From Podocnemis expansa (lineage: Eukaryota; Chordata; Testudines; Podocnemididae), in the NCBI GenBank assembly GCA_007922195.1, contig ML681994.1, positions 53,546,915 through 53,610,914 of the forward strand: a stretch of DNA of 64,000 nt. Reading direction: 5' to 3'. Positions 34,001-47,526 of this stretch are shown piece after piece. The notes under the pieces were generated by a model. The model had not been told where the DNA came from and did no database searches. It saw nothing but the letters and a program-made list of their open reading frames with translations. Made by a program: the position numbers and the translations under genes. Position 1 is the first letter of the stretch; each line of letters begins with the position of its first letter.

Positions 34001-36764
34001 TAGCCATATCTATACAAAGTAGTATGGTGCATGCAACAATGGGGATACAGCATTTGAATAGTTAGACTAGAGGGTGAGAAGTCAGGGCTCTCAAGATTTA
34101 TATTTGACTATGCCATTGACCTTGAACCTGTCACTTTACATCTATGGCTTAGTCTCTATCTATTTAATAGGAAGCTGATTATACTCCTTACAGTATCTTA
34201 CAAGCATGTTATGGGGCTTAAATCATTACTTTTTATCATGCTCTATTATATTACTGTAGCACCTAAGAATCTGAGACATGGCCCTGGATGAAAACAATGC
34301 TGGTCCTTAAAGAGCCATTTACAAGCATCAGGGCAGGTGGTAAGTAATGAAAAATGGGGAAGCATTAAAGGAAACAAGGTAATGAAGTAGGAAAGTCTGG
34401 AGACTTATTCCTTTTAAAATATGTAAATTTAATAAGCAATTTTATCTCTTATTCATTTGGAAGTACTCAGCAGGCCAAGACTCTTCTTCTCTGCTGTTGG
34501 TAAATTAAGAGACTACTTAGCGCTACCCTTATTTAATCTGATGGATCCTGCTAGGTTTTTTCTGAGCTATTCTATTAGTGAATGTCATGGTCATCTTAAC
34601 TAATGCCTCATCTTTCTCCAGGAATCTTGCATATCCATGTTGAGCTAATGACATTTGGAACTGTACAGTCTCCAGGTAATTTGGTATAGATGCACTAAGT
34701 TTCTTTGCCCTCTAAGTGGAGGAGGATCTGGCCAAAAGGACCTTTGATAGAAAAATTATCCATAAAAGACAAACCATGTGAGCAAACTCCTGGCTCCATT
34801 GATAGAAATGAGGGCAGGACTACCTGAACTCATCTCTGGACAATGCTTTCATACATTGTTTTTCTGATGAGTTTATCCATAATGCTCATTTTCTCTTAAT
34901 CTTTTAAGCATCTGTTGATTCTTTTTCCATTTATTATAACTTGAGTAATAAAAGTCAATGTGACTTCTGCTTTCTTCTAGCACTTGACAATCTCCAAGTG
35001 CTTTAAAGCATTAATGCTCTTTTGGGCAGGGACAATCTTTTTGTTCTCTGTGTGTACAATGCATAGCACTATGGGGTCCTTGTCCATATAACCCAAGCCA
35101 GTGGAAAAGGAGTGAAAGCTGCAGTAAATGTTGGGAATACTTCAATGCTAAATACTTATTTGAGAGTGATTCCTCTTTATTCATTTGCATTATATGCATA
35201 TTAAGTATATTCCTCATGTATGGATATGGTCCAATAATATATATTATTTATGCTGTTTTAAGAATTTAGCAGATTAGATTTTTCCATGAATACTGTGCAT
35301 TTCTAAAGCTAACAAATGAAATAGACAATGTGAGTAGAGCAATGTGGGTGCTGGAACAACTGGCAATGTTCTTTTCTATCTAGATCACTGGCTCTGTACC
35401 AGCATAGGTGAGTAATTAGTGAACATTTTTTTATAATCTAACTTATTCAGTGGAATCTATGTGAGAAAACATACAGTCTCTCTCTAGCTCATCATGAACA
35501 AGTGTCTACACTGCACATGGCACTAATTAGCAATCTTTTTTGGCAGCTTCAGCTGATTCCAGGAACTGAGCCCTTTGTCTCCAGCGGCAGCATCCATCCC
35601 TATGGAGTACAACAGCCTTGTGAGTCATGGAGAATTAGGTGAATCATTATACTCTCATTATTTATGACTAAATCTCCATCTCCTAATGAAACCCTTAGCT
35701 CTAAGAACTAAGGGCTTGCCTACCATGGTGAGCCAATGCACACTATGAGGGCTGTGATTTCAAAAGTGCAGCAATATGTTACATATTAATTGTCCATGTA
35801 GACCTTGATAGTGTGCACTAATATTGCCTACTGTTTTTTTTAATCACTAAACTAAACTACACTAGGGACCATGTAATGTGCACCAGAAGGAGTCTATATG
35901 GACCAATTAATGTGCAAGGCATATTTGTGATTTAGAAGTTGGGACTCTTGTACTTTACCTCATTCTGTAAACAAGCTCCGAAGGTGGGATTTTCAAAAGT
36001 GCCAGTGTGATTTAGGAGCACAAATCCCAGTGAAAGTCGTGCTTGAAAACATCACTGAAAGTATTTAACTTTTTAAAAATCCCACCCAAGATAATCAAAG
36101 GAAGACAAAAAGAATTTTTCTTTGACTCAAATCACAAACTTTGCTTCAGTAGGAACATTGGGATCAAAGCCTATTGTTTGCTCAAAAGCACTTTTGTAAA
36201 ACACGTCTCTAGTGGGGTTTTGCCCCAGGCTCACTGGAGCAGCTCCATTGAGCCACTCCATTAAAGGCCACATTCCTTGCCGCTTGCCCCTGGTGCCAGC
36301 CATTGTAAGGGGTGCCAGATTCTGTAATTATGGCTCTGCATGTCTCTATCAAACCTTTGCTAGAGTTTTCACATCACAACTTACATTGAACTCATCAGGG
36401 GTCAGTGCATCTAAATGCTGTACCGTTGTGATAATTTATAACATTTATTATGTTCACGTTGATTCCTACCTGCTTCCATAAGCTGTTGTTGGTTTTTCTT
36501 CAAATGCTTCTGGCTGGGTTTGAGCCTTCACTGTGGAAACTGGCTTATTCTCATGGAAGACTAGCCATTCTACCTCATCTGATGGAATATGAACAAAACT
36601 ATTCAGGGCTCAAACAAAAACCTAATTTTTTAGATTGCCTATCCAGGTGTTTCTAAAGCATCAGTTTTTTACCTAAATGCTAACCTACTGGACAGGACAC
36701 TGACAGCTTTGGGTGGGGTGGGGGGGGTCTAAATTCTGCTAAGAAAATTTAACCTGCAATTCTT
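31092..36764. other. Mostly unassigned sequence with ancient repeat scraps
   Basis: No gene is supported; the 104-codon plus frame at 31286-31600 has no domain. Scraps resembling ancient amniote repeats are: 33890-33965, a worn palindrome with 'cctccattgaagtcagtggg' and 'gctgatttacactagctgg'; 34245-34320; 35020-35110 ('gggcagggacaatctttttg'); and 35715-35935, repeated 'gtgcac' and 'ttaatgtgcac' motifs in a worn inverted layout. Confidence 0.4.
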
Positions 36765-36768
36765 TTAA

Positions 36769-37021
36769 GGGTATGTCTACACTGGAGGCTGTTAAGTTGA
36801 CTCAACAAGGCCAACCTTGTTAAGTTGATGTAGACAGCCCACACTGAAAACTCATGTCAACTGCCTGCATCCACACTGGCAGGTGCTAGGTCAACAGAGG
36901 AGTGGTGCTTTGTGGGTAGCTGTCCCACACTGCAACAGAGAAGTGCCCCCTGGAGGCCAATCAGGTTGACTTAAGTTGACCTTATTAAGTTGACTTAAGC
37001 TAATGTAGATGGGGAAAGCCC
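36769..37021. mobile_element. GGGTATGTC-type miniature transposon
   Basis: The left end is GGGTATGTCTACACTGG; the right end (tgtagatggggaaagccc) is a diverged inverse. The interior holds 'ttaagttgac' motifs in both orientations. The flanks read ttaa at 36765-36768 and 37022-37025. This could be a 4-bp duplication or a 3-bp one blurred by the palindromic flank. It is a sister subgroup to the GGCTATGTC copies. Confidence 0.68.
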
Positions 37022-37025
37022 TTAA

Positions 37026-39290
37026 GTGTTAAGCTGCTTTCAGCCTATTATGTAGCTTGCCTAAACATCCTGCTTCCAGTCACCAGCTCCCACCTAAGTT
37101 AGTCATAGGCCCTCCCTGAAATCACTTCTGGCTATGCCCTGCTCCAGAGCTTCAGCATATTTAACTTCAGGGGTGGGGCATGGGTTATTCAATGGGCAAA
37201 AATATGAATAATTTATAAAATGAATCTGGTATGAAGGAAGTTGTATCAGCCACAGCTCAGTTTACTTCTGTGCCCATTGTCTATGGTAATGGAATCTATC
37301 TTCATTTTCTGATTGCTCTCATATCCTGCAATATGATCCCTGTGTTTCCTCAGTAGACTTGAAGTTATTTACCTTAGTATTTTTAGACAAGTGCATTATG
37401 TCTTGAGCCCAAATTTATTTATATATAAATGTATATATTTATATATACACATATCAAATGGAACAATTACTAACATATGCACATATGTGTATTTACGATT
37501 GTATTTAGCATACAGGCATCTAAATGAAAGTAGTTGAGTTTTTCTTCATGACACATTTGACCATCAAAATTTCCTTTAGATGACTTCATAGCACTTTATA
37601 CAACTGTCCATTTTGTTTGATGAAAATGTGTATGTGTAAAACAAAATTGGGTGAAAGTCAATACCAAAAAGAATGTTAATTTTAAGATATGATCCATTTG
37701 TATCCTTGCTATTGTTTAATTGATATTTATTCAAATTAAAGAATCATTATTGCTCAGGACTCAGTTAGAACATGTTGTATCCTTTATATGCTGTAATGCT
37801 CAGAATTGCCTTTTAGGTATTGAATGAAGCCTAACCATTTTTTATTGTTTTCATCTCAGTCCATTAAGCTCCTCAAATGGATGAAGTCTAAGACTGTGAT
37901 GTGAACGGAATAAATATCTCTGAGCTGTTGGGTTCAATGAATGGCAAGGTATTTGTTCTAAATAACTGATGAGCCCAGTTAGAAACTTTTTATGCTTGCA
38001 GCTTTAAAAAAATAATGCCACAGTACATCAAATGATCAGTTACCATTTTGTATTTGAAAAATTAGCAGTAACATTCAGAGTATAATAATTTTGTCTGTCT
38101 CTAAAAAGAAATGTTTTAAAATTCAGTTATACTTTTACTTTTCTGTTGATTTCCAATTGTTTAAGATTAGCACATCATTAGCTATTCATTAGAGCTAATT
38201 GAAAATTTTTCATTGAAATTTTGACACTCAAATATTCTGCAATTTCTTTTGCAAAAAAAAAAAATCCAAAAAATTGTATTTGGGTAAAAATTTTCCATTT
38301 GTTGGCAAAAATCAATAGTTTTATTTCAGTGGGGAAAATGCTTCCTTTTTCAGTAGAGAAAGTTGAAACTTTTGTTTTGAATAATGTCATGGCAAAAACA
38401 AAACTTTTCTTAGGAAATCTTGAATGAAATAGCATTCTGAGTTAAAGAAAAATTCCATTAAACAAATGTATCTTTTATCATATCTATTGCTTCACCAGCC
38501 AGGTATCTATTATAAAACATTCTTTTATCTTAATGAAGTGGTGAGAGGCAGAAATGCAATATTAATACTTTTTAAAATTCTGCTACAAGAGTGGATACAC
38601 TTCAGGATAAAATTAAAAAATATTATAGAAGGGAATTAGGAAGAGAAATAGAGGAAGTATGTTTAGAAACCCAGGGATGATCCCATGCTTGATATTCTTG
38701 AGTCGGGTGAAACTTCGTGGACAGTGAGGGAGGAAAGACATGGAGCAATAGATCAGCTGAATGTGCATGTGAAAAATGAATAAATGGAGACAATACTGCT
38801 GCACCACCACAATGTGCCCTGTGGAGACATGTTGTGAGAGGACAGATAGCTAGTATCTGACTGTGGTCGGGGCTTGTCTTTCTATCGATCTAGATACAGT
38901 GAGGAAGTAATTTTATGGCCCTGTTACCATAGTATCTGAGCACCTCACAGTCTTTAATGTGTTTTATCCTCACATCCCATGAGATAAGGGAATGCTGTAG
39001 GGAAACTGAGGCACCGAGACATTGGACCATGTAAGCAAGTCCTATTAATTAAATGTGAAAACTGAAAGCACAGTAATTAAACAGAGTGAAATTCTTGTAT
39101 AGACTCTAATTCATTAAAGTGGCTTTAATTTATTTCAGTTTAGTTTGCATATTAGGCAACTTTAGTCTGTGATTGTCTGCACTGTTTAATGAAGTTTTTA
39201 AATTAATGTACTTTAAATTAATGCCATTAGTTACATCAGATTCATTTTCCTGTGTGTCTCCATGTAGATAAGCCCTCAGTGGCTGCTTAA
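37026..39290. other. Mostly unassigned AT-rich sequence
   Basis: No gene is seen. 38190-38430 holds AAATTTT-rich sequence similar to 11205-11345. 38925-39040 resembles a MIR-like ancient SINE ('gggaaactgaggcaccgag'). A TA-rich simple stretch lies at 37419-37450. Confidence 0.42.
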
Positions 39291-39297
39291 GGTCATA

Positions 39298-39590
39298 CAA
39301 AAAACAAGGAGTCCTGTGGTGCTTTTTGTGGGAGAAAATCCTACTTCGTTAAATGTTTGATGACTCTTGGTCCCAAATATTATGAAAAAAATATGGAACA
39401 ATTACTAAAACATGAATGGAAGAAAAACGGAACAGTTACTAAAAAAGAATCTTCAAAGTGTCTGACAAAATGGGATTTTTCTCCCACGAAAGCTCATGTG
39501 ATAAACAAATTTGTCAGTCTTTAAAAGTGCCACCGGACTCCTTGTTTGTTTTGCTGAACTAGACTAACGTGGCTTCTTCTTTGGAACTAT
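39298..39590. mobile_element. Inverted Penelope-like insertion
   Basis: The left arm (39298-39355) begins caaaaaacaaggagtcctgt and lacks the terminal segment. The right arm (39450-39590) runs from 'gtgtctgacaaaatggg' through 'ctcccacgaaagctcatg' to the full end 'ttctttggaactat'. ggtcata flanks it at 39291-39297 and 39591-39597. The middle contains two 'atggaacaattactaaaa'-like direct repeats (39391 and 39428). Confidence 0.75.
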
Positions 39591-39597
39591 GGTCATA

Positions 39598-42025
39598 AAG
39601 GAAGTCTATGATAGAGAAGAGAATTAGCAATACTCTAATCATTAGACAGCCTTTCCTCTCTAATAGCTCCCAAGTTCGGTAGAAGGAGGAGATGGCACAC
39701 CTGAAGTGATAACCTGGCTCCATCAAAATCAATGGGTGTTATGCCATAGACTTCAGTAGGACTGGCATTTTATTCTTTCTTCTTTTTTTGTTTCCCCAAA
39801 TACATCATAATTGAAGAAATGATAGTCTAAAATATCTGAAAGATCAAATTTTTAAAGTTCTGGTCTGTTCTGTGTGTCTCTTCAGGGTAGGGGTACAGTC
39901 TAACTTTGATGACCTATAATTGAATTTCTATTAAATCAATTATTTGTATGTGCATGAATATCATACAAATTCATCATAATTAGTGTAATCACAATGATTC
40001 CCATTGGAAGTGATAATTATTTCTAACTTATTCTAACAGGGCTGCTATTTTTGCAGACAAAAACCTATGATCTAAAAGTATCTGATAAGGTCTTCATTAT
40101 TTTACTGTATATAATGATATGTTTGGAAGAAACACCAATTCTCCTGTCTTGTGCTTTTTTACACAACAATAATTCATCAAAAGCAATGAAAAAATTATTT
40201 GCATTTGTGAAGAAGTGTTGAGAATACACAAATGTTGCTATAGTCATAGCTGTTGTAATATGAATTGGTTACGTTATCTTGACTATAAATTCTTAAGAAC
40301 AGGGATCATTGACACACACATTGTGAAAATTAAACCTGCTGAAAGCAAACGTCCAGATGGATTTTAGGTAAAAGGTTAAGTTTTTCTAAATTTACAGCAC
40401 CCAAATATTAGATCACATACTATAAAAAGCAGTGCCCAGAAAATCAGATAGTCTCACAGCAATAGTTAGCTTTTTATTGAGATGGAAAATGGTAACATTT
40501 TATTACGTTTACTTTGTTACTAAATCAGTTTGATTGTTATATCTGCAGTACTGAAAAATAATTTTTAAACAGTATGTCAGATGGATTATTTCTTTTCATT
40601 TACTCATCTATCTGTTACATACAAAAATGCTATTTAGATCAGCTTTGCAGGACATTAGCAGCTTACCACAAGCATAAGATGAGCATCACTTTTATTATTC
40701 CAGAATTAAAAACAAACTATGCTTATAAGGGTTTTACCTTCCCAGTTTTTGTCTTTTCTCTCCCCTTCTTTACTCATCCTACAGTCCTTTTCTTCCTGTC
40801 ACATACTGATGGATTTGCCTCTTTCATCTCCTCTCAGTGTGTACAGTGTCCTATACTTGCTTCCTAATGTAGCTATGTCTTATGCGCCACCATGTTCCTA
40901 AATAATGCATTGAGATGAATCTACTATTTCTTAGCCAGTTCTTAACCAGAGCACGTATTCGCTTTCTTCTGTAGTTACTATCTATCATTGGTTAAGTCAA
41001 ATTCACTGGCATAAGTGATTTCCTTCAGCAGTTTTCTTGTCACAGAGACTAATTTGTTTAAAGTAAATTAGAAACTGTAAGACGTAAGGTACAGTGGAAG
41101 CCCAAACTATGGAACAGAGACATTTTCTTATATGTTGAAAATACAAAAAGAATGATACTTCTCAGGATAAGACCAAAAAGGGAGGAAGGGTAATTGCATA
41201 ATTCAGGAAGAAAAGAAAGAACAGATAAGAAATGGCCCAACAGTTTGATACAGTATGTGCATCTGATCTTGCTCTCAATTAAGTCAATGAAACTTTTGTT
41301 ACTAAATTTCAATGAGAGAAAAATCAGGCTGTAACATATTGTGGAGCTATTTTTGCTATGCACTTCCTTCCAGACATATACAATTTCTCTCCTGAGCTTT
41401 TTTAGTCTTGCTATTTCTAGCAGTCTGAGAAATATCATTCTTGTCTTTTTATATTCTGAACACAGAAGAAAATGTCTCATTTCCTAATTTACTTTTGGGT
41501 TTCCACTGAATCATCTGTTTCCCAGTTTCTTACAGTCTTTATTTTTAAAAAAGGTACCAGAATAATCTCCAGGACTTGTCCAAATCCTATGTTTTATATT
41601 AGTGATGCTGCAGTATTTTGTGCTATAAATGAAGCATACAGTCATATATTTTTATATATCAGGAGAAGTTTTTTTTTTAAATGTAACATGTGGTTTTAGT
41701 GAGTTTTCCTTATTTAGCTCTCTATTTAGCTCAGTAATAAAGTCCTGATGCAGGACGTGCTTTGAAAAATGTCAACATAAACTTGGTCCATATTCTCTCA
41801 TAAAATGCCTAGGGTAAAAGCAATCCTATAGCAAGGCTGTGTGTCCCTGTAGATTTCATTTTTAAAGAAGCTGAGCCTTGTATATTGGATGAGTGGAGGG
41901 GCTAATGAAACCTGGACCTGGATGCTCACCAGATGAATCAAATCAATACAGTGATTTTGTACTTTCATCACAGAAACAAGGACAGTGCATTGTGGGTTCA
42001 AGAAACTCTTATCCACAGATTGCTA
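39598..42025. other. Unassigned sequence
   Basis: The longest frame is a 140-codon minus-strand frame (41058-41480) with no recognisable domain. No gene is supported. Confidence 0.4.
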
Positions 42026-42029
42026 GAGC

Positions 42030-43385
42030 CTGAATGCCTTGTGAAGGGAAATCACGCCTCTCCAATCTACTAGAATTCTTTGAGGGGGTCAACAGCCATG
42101 TGGACAAGAGTGATCCAAGGGATACCGTGTATTTAGATTTTCAGAAAGCCTTTGACAAGGTCCCTCAACAGAGGCTCTTAAGCAAAGAAAGCTGTCATGA
42201 GATAAGAGGGAAGGTCCTCTTCTGGATCAGTAACTGGTTAAAAGATAGTAAGCAAAGAGTAGGGATAAATGGTCAATTTTCAGAATGGAGAGTGGTGTTC
42301 TGCAGAAGTCTGTGCTGGAACCAGTACTGTTCAACATGTTCATAAATGATCTGAGAAAGGGGTAAATGATGAGGTTGCAAAATCTGCAGGTGGTACAAAA
42401 CTACTCAAGATAGTTAAGTCCAAAACAGACTGAAAAACATGACAAAGGGATCTTACTAAGCTGAGTTACTGGACAACAAAATGGCAGATGAAATTCAGTG
42501 TTGATAAATGAAAAGTAATGCACATTGGAAAATGTACTGCCAACTATGCCTAATAAATGATGGGGTCTAAATTAACTATTACTACTCAAGAAAGAAATCT
42601 TGGAGTCATTGTGAATAGTTGTGTGTAACATCCACTAAATGTGCAGCAGGAATCAAAAAAGTTAACAGAATGTTAGGAATCATTAGGAAAGGGTTAGATA
42701 AAAAGACAATTTCATTTAATATTATACTGGATTGATATTATAAATCCATGTTTCGCCCACATTTTGAATAGTATGTGCAGATCTGGTTACCCCATCTCGA
42801 AAAGATGTATTAGAATTGGACAAGGTACAGAAAAGGGCAATAAAAATTATTAAAGGTATGGAAAAGATTCCACATGACAGATTAATAAAATGGGAACTTT
42901 TCAGCTTGGAAGAGAGATGAAGAAGGGAGGGTATGATAGATATCTACAAAATCACAACTGGTTTAGAGGAAGTCAATAAGGAAGTTTTATTTACTCTTTT
43001 TCATAACACAAGAACTAGGGTTCACACTATGAAATTACCTGTAATAGGCAGCAGCTTTAAATTGGACAAAAGGAGGTATTTCTTGACAAAATCCACAGTC
43101 AACCTGTGGAACTCCTTGCCAAACGATAGTGTGAGCTAAGACTATAATGGGGTTCAGAAAAGAACTCATTTAGTTCCTAGAAGATAAGTTTATCAATGGC
43201 TATTAGCCAGATGGGAAAGGATTCCTGTTCACCAGAAGCTGGGAATGGGCAACAGGGTGGATCACTTGATGATTACCTGTTCTGATTATTTCCTCTGAAG
43301 CAGCTGGCATTGACCACTGTCAGAAGACAGGATACTGGGTTAGATGGCCTATTGGTCTAACACAGTATGGCCATTCTTATGTGAA
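42030..43385 (+). mobile_element. CR1-family LINE, degenerate 3' half
   Basis: The reading begins within the reverse transcriptase: plus frame 42034-42345 reads 'SNLLEFFEGVNSHVDKSD', then YLDFQKAFDKVPQ (motif A), 'WISNWLKDSKQRVGINGQ' and then a frameshift before the GVPQGS region. The active-site region (about 42370-42400) is decayed. A later piece at 42933-43139 reads the C-terminal 'NSLPNDSVS' region. The tail 'ggcctattggtctaacacag' then 'tatggccattcttatg' is the 3' end of an older CR1 subfamily. Confidence 0.85.
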
Positions 43386-43391
43386 AGTACA

Positions 43392-44595
43392 CTTTAAGTA
43401 AATCTGGAATAGACTGAAAAACTCCAACAAGTGAAGGACTCTATACATTTATTCTCCGAGTTAACTGTCAAAAAATTGTTATGAGCTGGGTTAAATCTTG
43501 ATATGGGTTGTGTTAAAACCTCGTTGAAATGAATATGTGAACACACTTTCACTTAAGATAGTTGTAAGATACAGTTAAGGAGCCACACCTAAAACTAGGC
43601 TGAATGAAGTCTGCTTAGAAACTAGCACCTGGTATGGAGGTTTCTATTACTTATTTTTCTGACTGGATAAGTACATGTGTGTCTGTGGAAAACATCTGGC
43701 TGTTGGGTCAGACAAGAAAGTGGGAGAGATTCTGAGAAGATCTAGATGTCAAGCTGCAACCTATAAGCACTGCATAGCACTGAGCAAAAGCTAGAAAGTT
43801 TTTGGCTGCTGGCTAAAGGGACTTGGATCTTTATGCAAAGAAGCTATCTCAGTGTTTAGTTCTTCCAGCATTCAGAGAAGCAGAATTCTGTACATTTCTT
43901 GTAAATAAACAAAATTACATCAAAGAGAATATCAGATTCTAGCATCAGTTTCTGCTTCCAACTGAAACACCTGCAGCATCCCAAATATTGATTAGTTGCT
44001 TGTGTCAAAAAGAGATAACAGTATTTTGAGAACTAGCCTGATGATTCATTACTGGCTAGTCAGGACTAAAATAAAACACAATATAATTAAAAGGGCCTTG
44101 TGAGGTTGCCAGGAGAGCCAAGACCTCAAAAGAAAAAAAAAATCAGCTTTCCTATGGCTGATGATCTAAGTTTATAGTCTTACCAGCACACACACGTAAT
44201 GTTCATAGGATATCTTCCTTCCAACTGAATTCTGAAGGCATTAAAATTGGAATAAAATACACTAGGATCAACTAGTTAATTTTTTACTTCTTGTCATTAT
44301 CCCTTTGGAATATGATGCATTTAAAAATTATGTTTTATGATAGTGTTACCAACTGTGAGGCATTTCTTTTCAGAATTAATTTCCTATTTTTATGAAATAA
44401 TAATACCTAGTTCTTCTTGTCAAGAACAAATTCTGTTAAAGCAACCTAATATCCTTCTTTGACAGGATAACAAGCCTTATGAATGCTGTGGGGGGGGGGA
44501 GGAGGGACAGCAGATGTGCTATTTCCTTACTTTAGTAATGTTTCTCATACTGTCTCCCACGATCTCATAAACAAATAGGGAAATATAGCCAAGTC
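43392..44595. other. Unassigned sequence
   Basis: No recognised element apart from short A and G runs. Confidence 0.4.
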
Positions 44596-44985
44596 CAGTG
44601 ACTCCCAAATTTTTCAGTAACATGGTACATTTCAATGAGACAAAATTCCACGGCACAGCCATTTTTTTCAGTCCAATTAATTACTCATAAGCATCACATT
44701 TACAGTGATTACAGTCTAGGATCAAATGCATTAATGTTTCAAATCCACTGGAAAAAAATATGTCATCTGAATTTTGCCTTTTGGCTACCTGTGTTTAGAT
44801 TAGAATGTTCATGTTTTAGAATCAAAAGACTGATATCTTGCTTTTAATTTGATGATTAATTTTCACGAGTTTTATGAGTTGCAAATTTTGGTTGGATAGA
44901 CTATTGTTTAAGATGGAACAATTTTTGTTCTGCACCGATTTTCATTACCTTTGTACAAAATTTCATGGCACACTTGTCCAATGAC
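44596..44985 (+). mobile_element. hAT-like non-autonomous element, copy 1
   Basis: It starts CAGTGACTCCCAAATTTTTC. The interior ('aaatgcattaatgtttcaaatcc', split here for brevity into aaatgcattaatg and tttcaaatcc) matches, in reverse, the copy at 53924-54379. The far end becomes unclear near 44985, where CR1 sequence begins. No transposase. Confidence 0.65.
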
Positions 44986-45098
44986 CTAGACAAAACTACT
45001 AAAAAGTGGATGCACAAATGGTTACAAAATTATACTCAGAGTAGTTATCAATGGCTCACAGTCAAGATGGAAGGCCATATTGTGTGAGGTTCTGCAGG

Positions 45099-45274
45099 CA
45101 GGGCCATCCTTGGGGGTGGTGAGTGGGGTGACTGCCCTGGGCCCTGCAGTCCCCCCCCCCGCAGGCCCCACTCTGTCTTTGGCAGCATTTTGGTGGTGGT
45201 GGGGCACCATGCTTCAGTGGCATTTTGGCAGTGGGGGCCAGCACAGGGTGATTTACTCCCTAGGGATGGCTGTG
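45099..45274. mobile_element. hAT-like miniature inside CR1
   Basis: The ends CAGGGCCATCCTTGGGGG and CCCTAGGGATGGCTGTG are inverted. The CR1 reads on both sides of it, which fixes the position. The flanking octamers (tctgcagg and tgcacaag) share only half their bases, so the duplication is worn or the end is off by a few bases. Contains a run of C (45150-45160). Confidence 0.72.
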
Positions 45275-46143
45275 TGCACAAGGACCTGTACTGGGTCCAT
45301 TTCTATTTAATATCTTCATAAATGAATTGAATAATGGCATAGAAAGTATGCTGATAAAGTTTGCAGATGATGTCTAGCTTGGAGGGGTTGCATGTGCTTT
45401 GGAGGTCAGGATTAGATCAGAATGATCTTGACAAACTACAGAAATGGTCTGAAATAAACAGGATAAAATTTATTAGGACAAGTGCAAAGTACGTCACTTA
45501 GGAAGGAATAATCAATTGCACAAATACAAAATGGAAAATGGTGTCTAGGAAGGAGTACTGCAGGAAAGGATCTGGGGGGTTTAGTGGATTACTAACACAA
45601 GTCAGCAATGTAATACTGTTGCAAAAAACAAAGAACCAAAAACTAAACAAAACCACCCCTGCCCTTTCTGGGATGTATTAGCAATAGTGTCATAAGCAAG
45701 ACTCAAGAAGTAATTTTCCCACTCTACTCAGCACTGATAAGGCCTCAGCTGAAGTTCTGGGCACCATACTCTGGGAAGATGTGGACAAACTGAAAAAAGG
45801 CCAGAAGAGCTCATCAACAATGATTAAAGGTCTAGAAAACATAACCTATGAAGAAAGATTGGCGGGAAAAAAACTGGATTTGTTTAGGTTGGAAAAGAAC
45901 TGGCAGAGGACATGATAACAGGGTTCCAAGTATATAAAAGGTTGTTTTAAAGAAGAGGGTGATAAGTCAGTCTCCTGAGCCACTGAGGACAGAAGAAGTA
46001 ATGGGCTTAAACTGCAGCAAGTAAGATTCAGGTTAGACATTAGGAAAAACTTCTTAACTGTAAAGGTAGTTAAGCACTTGAAGTGATTACCTAGGCAGGT
46101 TGTGGAATTTCTGCCACTGGAGATTATTAAGAATATGTTAGGC

Positions 46144-46307
46144 CAGTGGTTCTCTACCACTGTGTTGGGACACCGCCTCACTATGCGATGGTAAGTGTGT
46201 CGTGGAGAGCTGGGGAGATGGCTACATTTGGCCTGGGAGGGGTGTGTCCTGTAAGGGAGCAAAATGCCACCAAGTGTGTCATTACCTGCAAAAGGTTAGA
46301 ACCATTG
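46144..46307. mobile_element. hAT-like miniature inside CR1
   Basis: The ends CAGTGGTTCTCTACC and GGTTAGAACCATTG are inverted. CR1 flanks are 'aagaatatgttaggc' on the left and 'ggctaaacaaacacc' on the right; the expected uninterrupted phrase would be similar to 'atgttagacaaacacc'. The 8-bp duplication is decayed. Confidence 0.75.
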
Positions 46308-46425
46308 GGCTAAACAAACACCTTTAAGGGAGGGTGTAACTAATACTTGGTCCTTACTCATTGCAGGGGACTGGATTAGATAACCTACTGCAGTCTATTT
46401 GAGTCTGATGTTTGTTTGATTCTAT

Positions 46426-47270
46426 AGTGCTTTTCATCTGTACATCTCAAAGTGCTTTGCCAATGAATCTAAAATTGAGATTGCAACAAAACATAATGTA
46501 CAAGGCTTATCTAGCAGACAATGAGCACACCGAGACCGAAATCAGGCTTGGCATGTCTTGTACTTGCTGTAGCACTCATAGGAAGTTGTCCATGGTACAA
46601 TGACTTACTTCAGGTCTGCTCCAAATAGTACTAACAATCTTTGAGGTGCTAGGAAAATTTAGGTAATTACAGGTACATTAATCTAGTTCAACCTGTGTTA
46701 TTGATGGTGTCAGTAAGAAATTTAGTAACAGCATGAGATTTTTAAACTTTGGTCCCTAAAGTAAGGCACCTTGCCCCATATTCTGATACACAAATAAATC
46801 ACCACATTTTCATATATACTGAGCACTTGCACCTCCCCCAACTTAAAGTCAAAGGTTTCAGGAATTCTGCAAAAGATGTCAGTTATTTAGCTGCCTATCT
46901 ATGGTTAGAGGTGACTAACTTTAGGCACCTGAGTTTGAAAACTTAAGTCCAACAAGACAACACTGTAACAACTTGTTAGAAATTTGGGGCAGAAAGAGCA
47001 GAGGCTTTAGTAAATGGGCAGAAATAGGGGTATATGCCACCTTTGCTGATCCTGCATATTGGTGCCAATCTATGATGACTGGCTCCCAGATATAAGTTGG
47101 AGAAGTCTTATGACTGCTTTAAATTATGCTGACTGTGCACAGCTCCCACTGGGATATTCTGGCAACAATGACACCAATGAAGCAGAGCAATACATGCCTA
47201 TCCACAGCATCTGTATCTGTGCTACAAAAGGGGCAATTGTAGGAACTCCCCAGTTCCAGAGATTTCCTGA
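46426..47270. repeat. Unassigned sequence with ancient repeat traces
   Basis: 46430-46480 ('cttttcatctgtacatctc') resembles an ancient amniote SINE or LINE end. 46800-46945 ('actgagcacttgcacctccc', 'taggcacctgagtttgaaaa') resembles another. No gene. Confidence 0.38.
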
Positions 47271-47289
47271 AACGGTGGGTTACTCACCA

Positions 47290-47475
47290 GTAACCGTCCT
47301 TCTTCGAGGTGGGCTGCTCAGATCCATTCAGTAATAAGTGTCTTTGTCCTGGAGTGCCGGACTGGTTGGAAAACTTTTGTCCCAGCCTGTCAGGAGAGGG
47401 TAGGTGGCCTCTGCCCCTCACGCCACCCGCGGCTATACATATGGCCGCCTCCCAACCCCTCCTCAGTTCCTCGGA
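47290..47475. repeat. Left inverted terminal repeat of the DIRS-like element
   Basis: Shared with the right end in reverse complement, for example 'attcagtaata' near both tips and 'aaaacttttgtcccagcctg' in each copy, followed by 'tcaggagagggtagg'. In element orientation this is the 3' repeat. The segment 47271-47300 is an extension found only at this side and in the internal region. Confidence 0.88.
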
Positions 47476-47526
47476 GTCGCCAACTCCATGTGCAGGGATG
47501 AGGGGAGGGACCCGAATGGATCCGAG

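Larger units (their letters stand above)
44998..46425 (+). mobile_element. CR1-family LINE, degenerate, interrupted by two hAT miniatures
   Basis: From 45005 'tggatgcacaaatgg' and 'gtagttatcaatggctcac' belong to the middle of the reverse transcriptase. After an hAT unit it resumes at 45285 with 'cctgtactgggtcc', 'atcttcataaatgaattg' and 'aagtttgcagatgatgtc' (worn FADD region), and reads to the 3' end near 46425 ('tttgattctatag'). Frameshifts and stops are many. A second hAT unit splits it at 46144-46307. Confidence 0.82.

Noticed and set aside
41058..41480. 140-codon minus-strand frame as a host gene
   Set aside because: AT-rich, no recognisable domain, no splice context. The length is within chance for 64 kb of six-frame AT-rich DNA.
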